Source of the DNA: Crocinitomicaceae bacterium
Lineage (GTDB): Bacteria; Bacteroidota; Bacteroidia; Flavobacteriales_G; Salibacteraceae
NCBI GenBank assembly: GCA_018623405.1
Contig: JAAZVO010000134.1
Span: 1-7,158 of the forward strand
Direction: 5' to 3'
Length of the DNA: 7,158 nucleotides
Position numbers and translations under genes: made by a program. The notes under the pieces were generated by a model. That model did no database searches. It was not told where the DNA came from and saw only the letters and a list, made by a program, of their open reading frames with translations. Below, in pieces: positions 1 to 4,649 of the stretch. How positions within the stretch are numbered: position 1 is the first letter of the stretch; each line of letters opens with the position of its first letter.

Positions 1-1
1 T

Positions 2-823
2 ATTAATTTAATTAAATGCCATTATTGCGGTTTTGCTAAAGAAGTTCCCCAAAATTGCCCAAAATGCAATTCTATTCAATTGCGAACTGTTGGGTTTGGT
101 ACAGAGAAAATAGAGGAGGAACTCTCTATTTTTTTTCCTGACATAAAAATTAGGAGGATGGATTTAGATACCACCAAAACAAGAGCTTCTTATGAACGTA
201 TTATTGCTGAGTTTGAAGATGGTGAGGTAGATGTGCTTATCGGAACACAAATGGTATCAAAAGGCTTAGATTTTAAAAACGTTGGCTTAGTAGGGGTATT
301 AGATGCTGATGGAATGATCTCTTTTCCAGATTTTAGAGCACATGAACGTGCTTTTCAATTAATGACTCAAGTTGCAGGAAGGGCAGGGCGGTTTGGTGAA
401 AGAGGAAAGGTTGTTATTCAATCTTCCAATCCTTACCACTTTGTAATTCAAAAAGTAATGGAAGGTAACTTTGAAGACTTTAGTAAATTACATCTAAGAG
501 AACGCAAGCGGTTTTTCTATCCTCCTTACTCTAGATTGATTAAAATTTCAATTAAGCATAAAGATAAAACTCAGGTAGAGCAGTTTGCCAATATTTTGGC
601 ATCTGCATTAAGGGTAGTGTTTAAAGATAATCTAGTTGGACCTGAGTTTCCTCTTGTTTCAAGGATTAGATTGAAATACATACAAAACATTTTAATAAAG
701 TGCCCTACATCTAAAGAACTTCACATTTATAAAAAACGAATAGTCGAAATAAAAGAGCGCACAATAAACGAACAAAAGTTTCCTTTAAATGGTGTAGTAA
801 TTGATGTAGATCCTTATTTATGA
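2..823 (+). CDS. priA: Primosomal protein N' (PriA helicase), C-terminal part, cut at the left edge
   Basis: PriA is a superfamily 2 DNA helicase that recognises collapsed replication forks and reloads the replicative helicase. The frame is open from the left edge and gives 273 residues, about the last third of a protein that is usually near 800 aa. It begins inside the zinc-binding region, with Cys pairs CHYC (residues 6-9 of the visible part) and CPKC (19-22). The helicase C-terminal lobe follows. Motif V is IGTQMVSKGLDF, then the PriA-type segment GVLDADGMISFPDFRAHERA, then motif VI QVAGRAGR. The rest is the C-terminal domain, ending in DVDPYL. An internal TTG at position 80 is not the start, because the conserved Cys residues lie upstream in the same frame. 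The stop overlaps the next start as ATGA, suggesting translational coupling. The combination of Zn Cys pairs and these helicase motifs makes PriA nearly certain. Confidence 0.96.
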   Translation: MNLIKCHYCGFAKEVPQNCPKCNSIQLRTVGFGTEKIEEELSIFFPDIKIRRMDLDTTKTRASYERIIAEFEDGEVDVLIGTQMVSKGLDFKNVGLVGVLDADGMISFPDFRAHERAFQLMTQVAGRAGRFGERGKVVIQSSNPYHFVIQKVMEGNFEDFSKLHLRERKRFFYPPYSRLIKISIKHKDKTQVEQFANILASALRVVFKDNLVGPEFPLVSRIRLKYIQNILIKCPTSKELHIYKKRIVEIKERTINEQKFPLNGVVIDVDPYL

Positions 824-1446
824 AAAAGCACCTTTTTTTAATCTTCTTCATTTTTATTTCTTCCACATTGCTAGCGCAATTCTTTGATGCTACCAAAAAT
901 TGGAGAAGGTTTCGTCATGAGGTTTCTCTAGGTGCAGGTATTTCAAATTATATGGGAGACCTTGGTGGATTAGACCGCAAAGGGGTAAAAGTTTTTTTAT
1001 TCGATTTAGAATTCTCTCAATTTAAACAATCATTTGAAGGTACTCATAGGTACAATATTTCGCCAAAAGGCGCATTGAGTCAGCGTTTTTTTTACGGAAA
1101 TATTTCAGGCTCAGATGTACTTACTGCTCAACCACAGCGCAATAACAGAAATTTAAGTTTCCAATCAAAAATATTTTCTTATTCAATTAGCTACGAGTAC
1201 CATATTTTAAGGTCTAGGCCCGGACATATTTACAATATCAAAGGAGCAAAAGGTACTGCATCAAACCCTTTAGGGCTTTATATTTTTGGAGGTATTGGAG
1301 GTTTTTATTTTAACCCAAAAGCAGATTATAATGGTACTTTGGTTGAGTTGCGCCCACTAGGTACTGAGGGGCAAGGAATACCCGGAAACCCACCTAAATA
1401 TAGTTTACTTCCCATTTCGGCACCTACAGGTATCGGAGCTACTTAA
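820..1446 (+). CDS. Outer-membrane beta-barrel protein (DUF6089-like), N-terminal fragment before a frameshift
   Basis: This frame encodes 208 residues. It starts with a clear signal peptide: Lys-Lys at 2-3, a hydrophobic core from about 5 to 18, and a likely cleavage after Ala19 (LLA|Q), the usual Bacteroidota pattern. The mature part is rich in alternating aromatic and polar segments and Gly turns (SLGAGISNYMGDLGG; GLYIFGGIGGFYFNPKA), as expected for an outer-membrane beta-barrel. It resembles the DUF6089 group, whose function is unknown to me. The ATG overlaps the priA stop (ATGA). The frame stops at a TAA (1444-1446) in the middle of a barrel segment (SAPTGIGAT), and the missing C-terminal part continues at once in another frame (1449-1757). 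The two parts are therefore one gene of about 312 codons broken by a one-base loss, either a real mutation or a sequence error. Family assignment is from memory and is moderate. Confidence 0.8.
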   Translation: MKKHLFLIFFIFISSTLLAQFFDATKNWRRFRHEVSLGAGISNYMGDLGGLDRKGVKVFLFDLEFSQFKQSFEGTHRYNISPKGALSQRFFYGNISGSDVLTAQPQRNNRNLSFQSKIFSYSISYEYHILRSRPGHIYNIKGAKGTASNPLGLYIFGGIGGFYFNPKADYNGTLVELRPLGTEGQGIPGNPPKYSLLPISAPTGIGAT

Positions 1447-1448
1447 GG

Positions 1449-1757
1449 TTGCCTTTCAATTTAAAATTTGGAGCTGAGTTTTCTTACTACTTTACCCTAA
1501 CAGATTACCTTGATGATGTTTCGGGTTTTTATTTTAATAACGATTTAATTCTTGAATATAACGGAGAGGTTGCTGCAGCTTTGGCAGATAGGTCTGATGG
1601 TAGTAATCCCGGTTGGACAACTACAGGTGCCATTAGAGGAAACCCAAAAAACCGAGATGCTTATTTAGGTTTGATATTTAGTTTAACCTTTACCTTCAAA
1701 ACAAAAAATATTGCTCCTCAAAGACCGGAAAAACATCCATTTTTAAGAAGAAAATAA
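1449..1757 (+). CDS. Outer-membrane beta-barrel protein (DUF6089-like), C-terminal fragment after the frameshift
   Basis: These 102 residues are the displaced C-terminal end of the gene beginning at 820, and probably not an independent protein. The only start available is a TTG, there is no signal peptide, and the first residues (PFNLKFGAEFSYYFTLTDYLDDVSG) are a barrel strand followed by the TDYLDDVSG turn that I associate with DUF6089 proteins. The coding frame can be extended upstream to 1443 (TTA AGG TTG), which would join the upstream frame as ...IGATLRLPFNLKFG... if one base, for example a third T at 1443-1444, were restored. The C-terminus is basic (PEKHPFLRRK). The last 15 bases overlap the 3' end of the convergent pseudouridine synthase gene. 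Coding character is strong right to the stop, which favours a recent mutation or a sequencing error over old decay. Confidence 0.75.
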   Translation: MPFNLKFGAEFSYYFTLTDYLDDVSGFYFNNDLILEYNGEVAAALADRSDGSNPGWTTTGAIRGNPKNRDAYLGLIFSLTFTFKTKNIAPQRPEKHPFLRRK

Positions 1758-2438
1758 ATTCGTAAAATGATTCCAAACGGCATCATTTGGCGGTGTGGCA
1801 GTTATTGAAATAGGTTCTTTTTTTACCGGGTGAATAAACTTTAAACTACGGGCATGTAAATGTATTGAGCCATCTTTATTTGGTCTTTTGGCACCATACT
1901 TTACATCTCCTTTAATAGATGCACCTCTTGCCGACAATTGAACCCTAATTTGATGATGTCTTCCGGTTTCTAAATCAACTTCATATAAATGGTATCGATC
2001 CGAATTACCTAATAATTGAAAGTTTAAGATTGCCTTTTTCGCATCTTTTACAGCATTTGGAAAAACATAAGATTTGTTTTGTTGATTATTCTTTTTTAGG
2101 TAATCAACTAATTTTCCTGAAGGGGCAGGTAGTGCTTTTTCTGTTACTGCCCAATAGGTTTTCTTAACTTCTCTGTTTTTAAGTTGGTCGTTTACCCTTG
2201 AAAGCGCTTTGCTTGTTTTGGCAAAAATTACCAACCCACTTGTAGGTCTATCTAATCTGTGGGTAAGACCAAGAAATACATTTCCGGGTTTATTGTATTT
2301 TGATTTTAAATAACCTTTTAAGGTATCTACTAAAGGTATATCTCCGGTTTTATCACCTTGTACAATTTCACCAGGTAATTTATTGAAAATCAATAAGTGG
2401 TTGTCTTCAAAAACAACTCGGTTCTCAAGCGAATTCAC
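1743..2438 (-). CDS. RluA-family RNA pseudouridine synthase without S4 domain
   Basis: This 231-residue enzyme should isomerise uridine to pseudouridine in rRNA or tRNA; the exact target cannot be read from the sequence. Three family motifs are in order: the N-terminal strand region VVFEDNHLLIFNKLPGE (8-24), the catalytic loop HRLDRPTSGL (60-69) with the nucleophilic Asp63, and LETGRHHQIRVQL (156-168), which contains the conserved Arg-x-His-Gln-Ile-Arg core. The late segment LHARSLKFIHP is also typical. There is no N-terminal S4 domain, so it is the short RluA/TruC-like form, not the RluC/RluD form. The start is GTG at 2438, three bases after the panB stop, and no better ATG lies nearby, so the two genes are probably co-transcribed and coupled. 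The stop lies 15 bp inside the opposite barrel gene. Confidence 0.92.
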   Translation of the reverse strand: MNSLENRVVFEDNHLLIFNKLPGEIVQGDKTGDIPLVDTLKGYLKSKYNKPGNVFLGLTHRLDRPTSGLVIFAKTSKALSRVNDQLKNREVKKTYWAVTEKALPAPSGKLVDYLKKNNQQNKSYVFPNAVKDAKKAILNFQLLGNSDRYHLYEVDLETGRHHQIRVQLSARGASIKGDVKYGAKRPNKDGSIHLHARSLKFIHPVKKEPISITATPPNDAVWNHFTNLFSS

Positions 2439-2441
2439 AAA

Positions 2442-3272
2442 TTAATATTGTTCATTCTCGTTAGGGAAATCTTTGCTTTTTATATCCTTAATGTATGCTT
2501 GAACAGATTGAGTAATTTGTTCGTGTAAGTTGTTATACCTTCTTAAAAACCTTGGAGAAAACTCTTGAGTAATGCCCAACATGTCGTGTAATACTAAAAC
2601 TTGTCCATCAACACCGTTTCCTGCTCCAATTCCAATTACAGGTATTTCTACCGATGCCGCAACCTCTTTTGCCAATTTTGCAGGAATCTTTTCTAAAACA
2701 ATTGCAAAGCAGCCTGCTTCTTCTAAAATTTTAGCATCTTCTTTTAATTTATTTTCTTCTTCTTCCTCTTTTGCCCTTACAGCATAAGTTCCAAATTTAT
2801 AGATTGATTGAGGGGTTAATCCTAAATGACCCATAACCGGTATTCCGGCAGAAATAATTCTTTCTATAGACTCTTTAATTTCTTTACCACCCTCTAATTT
2901 CACGGAATGTGCTCCCGCCTCTTTCATTATTCTAATGGCAGAAGTTAAAGCCTCTTTAGAGTTACCTTGGTAACTTCCAAAAGGTAAATCTACTACCACT
3001 AAAGAGTTTTTTACTCCCCTAATAACTGATGCTGCATGATAAATCATCTGATCAAGAGTAATTGGCAAGGTGGTTTCATGTCCAGCCATAACGTTAGAGG
3101 CACTGTCACCAACTAAAATAATATCAATACCGGCCTGATCAATAATTTGGGCCATAGAGTAATCATAGGCGGTAAGCATAGAAATCTTTTCGCCGGCATG
3201 TTTCATTGCCTTTAATACATGAGTGGTTATTTTTTTAACCTGACTTCCTACGGGGCTTAGTTCTTTATCCAT
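2442..3272 (-). CDS. panB: 3-methyl-2-oxobutanoate hydroxymethyltransferase
   Basis: PanB (EC 2.1.2.11) transfers a hydroxymethyl group from 5,10-methylene-tetrahydrofolate to 2-oxoisovalerate, giving ketopantoate. This is the first committed step towards pantothenate and CoA, in the cytoplasm. The 276 residues match the usual size, and the TIM-barrel signature motifs are all present: MLTAYDYSMA (32-41), VGDSASNVMAGHETTLPIT (54-72), DLPFGSYQ (95-102), KLEGG (125-129), GHLGLTPQS (148-156) and IGIGAGNGVDGQVLVLHDMLG near the end. By alignment from memory with the E. coli enzyme, the Mg ligands are Asp56, Asp95 and Glu127, and the catalytic Glu is Glu194 in VLEKIP. A run of five Glu (169-173) sits in a loop after the substrate-binding segment. 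The ATG at 3272 gives a normal short N-terminal extension. It is first in a two-gene unit with the pseudouridine synthase; no other pan genes are in view. Confidence 0.97.
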   Translation of the reverse strand: MDKELSPVGSQVKKITTHVLKAMKHAGEKISMLTAYDYSMAQIIDQAGIDIILVGDSASNVMAGHETTLPITLDQMIYHAASVIRGVKNSLVVVDLPFGSYQGNSKEALTSAIRIMKEAGAHSVKLEGGKEIKESIERIISAGIPVMGHLGLTPQSIYKFGTYAVRAKEEEEENKLKEDAKILEEAGCFAIVLEKIPAKLAKEVAASVEIPVIGIGAGNGVDGQVLVLHDMLGITQEFSPRFLRRYNNLHEQITQSVQAYIKDIKSKDFPNENEQY

Positions 3273-3335
3273 TTAGCAAATTTTTTATCCTTTTAATAAA
3301 CCAAAAGGCAAAATGTAATTGTTTAATATTAGGGT

Positions 3336-3357
3336 AATTACTATTGCAATAGTAATT
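3336..3357. promoter_or_regulatory. Perfect 22-bp palindrome in the panB/lipoprotein divergent region
   Basis: The half-site is AATTACTATTG followed immediately by its exact reverse complement, with no spacer, centred between 3346 and 3347. It lies in the 148-bp region between the divergent panB and lipoprotein starts, 63 bp upstream of panB and 63 bp upstream of the lipoprotein gene, so it is equidistant from both. This is the form expected of an operator for a dimeric DNA-binding regulator. No U-tract follows it, so it is not an intrinsic terminator. The regulator is not identifiable here and the regulatory role is inferred. An 8-bp direct repeat, ATTGTTTA, flanks it at 3318-3325 and 3361-3368. 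Confidence 0.5.
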
Positions 3358-3394
3358 GATATTGTTTATTTACGGTATGGCAAAGCATTAATCA

Positions 3395-3402
3395 TAAATT
3401 TG
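3395..3402 (+). promoter_or_regulatory. Candidate Bacteroidota -7 promoter element for the lipoprotein gene
   Basis: TAAATTTG is an exact match to the TAnnTTTG -7 consensus used by the Bacteroidota housekeeping sigma factor. It lies 18 bp before the lipoprotein ATG, which would give a short leader of roughly 10-15 bases. No convincing -33 TTG occurs at the expected 17-23 bp spacing; the region there reads TTTACGGTATGG. The lack of a good -33 element would fit an activator-assisted promoter, for example through the palindrome upstream, but that is inference. Confidence 0.45.
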
Positions 3403-3420
3403 CCGACTTATTCCTCATAC

Positions 3421-4512
3421 ATGAAAAAGCTTTTCTTTTTTTTGGCGGTTATTTTTTTCTTAGGTTGCGAAACAGATTTAGATGTAAAAGCCCCATATCA
3501 AAAAATTCCTGTTTCTTATTGCTTGTTAGATCAAAACGAATCCTACCACTTTGTTAAAGTTACTAAGTTATTTAACGGTGATTTGGATGCCAATGAAATG
3601 GCCAAAGTCAGAGATTCATCCGAAGTTGATGTGCAATCTATTTTTGTAGAAGAGCTAATTGATGGCAATGTTGTAAAAACATATTCACTTCAAGATACTA
3701 TTGTATCTACAAAAGAAGCAGGCGACTTTTACTACCCTGATCAAAAGATTTATTATTTTATAGAACCTAACTTAAACGCTTCAAGTCAATACAGATTAAC
3801 TGTTGATATTGGAGGAGATGAACCTGCAGTAGCTACTATTGGCTTAATTCAGAATACTAACGTTTTTCAAGATGTAACTTGGCAAAGGTTTAGGCCACCG
3901 GGTATAATTAGTTTCGCCTCAAATGGTGATCTTACAGATTTGGAGGTTGCAGTTGTTCCACCCACAAACGGAAAAAGAACTGAGGTAAATATGTATTTTA
4001 CGTATTGCACTAAGTTTTTAGATGGCTCTTATGATATTGACACAATTAGGTACGAGCTAGGTTCAAAAGTTATTTTAGATCCTGAAAATCCCAAAGAGCT
4101 AGCTTTTAGGTTGGTTGAGGGTACTTTTTATTCAAGAATTGTTAGTGAAATTCCTGATGCTGATGAAACTCCAAATATTGACCACCGTGTTCCTGGAATC
4201 ATATTTTTTGATGTGGTTAATGCAGGTGAAGACTTGTATTATTATATGGAAGTAAACGCACCAACTAGCGCAGTTTTTCAAGAAAGACCCCCATACACCA
4301 ATTTCGAAAATGGATTAGGAATTTTTTCTGCGAGAACTACTTTTAATACCATTGAGGATTTTTCAGGTGGAGTTGATGGTTTTAACCTTAATCAAGAGTC
4401 TTTAGAAATTATGTTTGAAGGTGAAATTTCACTTTTAGATGATGATGAAAAAGCACAAGTAAGTGGCATTACTGAAAAAGGCTTTTTAAACGGACAACCA
4501 TTCTGCAATTGA
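3421..4512 (+). CDS. Putative envelope lipoprotein, resembling DUF4249 proteins
   Basis: The predicted protein has 363 residues. It begins with Lys-Lys, a very hydrophobic stretch (LFFFLAVIFFLG, 4-15) and a lipobox-like FLGC with the lipidated Cys16. The following residues, ETDLD, are acidic, a pattern linked in Bacteroidota to export of lipoproteins to the cell surface. The mature N-terminal region (PVSYCLLDQNESYHFVKVTKLFNG) looks like the beta-sandwich opening of the Bacteroidota DUF4249 lipoproteins. That is a resemblance from memory and not a firm call, and the function is unknown. The rest is mainly beta-strand-like with no transmembrane segment. The frame is open back to a TTG at 3319, but the ATG at 3421 is chosen because it places the signal peptide at the N-terminus and sits just after a -7 promoter element. 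It is read divergently from panB and ends 137 bp before dnaK. Confidence 0.85.
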   Translation: MKKLFFFLAVIFFLGCETDLDVKAPYQKIPVSYCLLDQNESYHFVKVTKLFNGDLDANEMAKVRDSSEVDVQSIFVEELIDGNVVKTYSLQDTIVSTKEAGDFYYPDQKIYYFIEPNLNASSQYRLTVDIGGDEPAVATIGLIQNTNVFQDVTWQRFRPPGIISFASNGDLTDLEVAVVPPTNGKRTEVNMYFTYCTKFLDGSYDIDTIRYELGSKVILDPENPKELAFRLVEGTFYSRIVSEIPDADETPNIDHRVPGIIFFDVVNAGEDLYYYMEVNAPTSAVFQERPPYTNFENGLGIFSARTTFNTIEDFSGGVDGFNLNQESLEIMFEGEISLLDDDEKAQVSGITEKGFLNGQPFCN

Positions 4513-4523
4513 TTCTGACGTTC

Positions 4524-4565
4524 TGTCATAATTAAATATTTATCCCTCTTTTTTGTGTCATACTT
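4524..4565 (+). repeat. Spaced direct repeat TGTCATA(A/C)TT upstream of dnaK
   Basis: TGTCATAATT at 4524-4533 and TGTCATACTT at 4556-4565 match at 9 of 10 bases and start 32 bp apart, about three helical turns, so they would lie on the same face of the DNA. A third TGTCA occurs at 4617-4621. The first and third TGTCA copies are preceded by a TGAC, making TGAC-N5-GTCA (4516-4528) and TGAC-N9-GTCA (4605-4621) dyads. This could be a binding site set for a heat-shock or other regulator of dnaK. The motifs are short, so chance cannot be excluded. Confidence 0.35.
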
Positions 4566-4592
4566 TCACCTATTTGCAAGTAAATAGGGTGA
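4566..4592. promoter_or_regulatory. Imperfect inverted repeat (hairpin or operator) in the dnaK leader
   Basis: The left arm TCACCTATTT (4566-4575) pairs with the right arm AAATAGGGTGA (4582-4592) around the 6-base loop GCAAGT, giving ten pairs with one bulged G at 4588 or 4589. No U-tract follows on either strand, so it is not a typical terminator for the lipoprotein gene. It ends 57 bp before the dnaK ATG. It is not the CIRCE element (TTAGCACTC-N9-GAGTGCTAA). It could be an operator, or an RNA structure in a long dnaK leader; which one cannot be told here. Confidence 0.45.
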
Positions 4593-4649
4593 TGGCATAG
4601 TGATTGACTAACCGCTTGTCAGAAAAAAAGAATATTTAAACATATACAA

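Noticed and set aside
711..896. 61-codon minus-strand ORF across the priA/barrel junction
   Set aside because: It lies opposite two well-supported coding frames and has no recognisable features; it is a shadow ORF.
2572..2787. 71-codon plus-strand ORF inside panB
   Set aside because: It is antisense to conserved PanB motifs, and its Ser/Pro-rich composition is what the reverse of panB codons would give.
3273..3300. AAAATTTG close to the panB start on the minus strand as a -7 element
   Set aside because: It lacks the TA of the consensus and would place the transcription start at or within the start codon.
3319..3420. Upstream extension of the lipoprotein frame from a TTG
   Set aside because: It would bury the signal peptide and lipobox 34 residues inside the protein and would cover the palindrome and the -7 element; the ATG at 3421 fits far better.
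4573..4606. Possible dnaK promoter: TTTG at 4573-4576 with TAGTGATTG at 4598-4606
   Set aside because: The -7 half has one base too many against TAnnTTTG and is weak; spacing alone is not enough to call it.
4604..4632. TTGACT as a classical sigma-70 -35 box for dnaK
   Set aside because: No -10 match is found 16-18 bp downstream, and Bacteroidota promoters do not follow this consensus.
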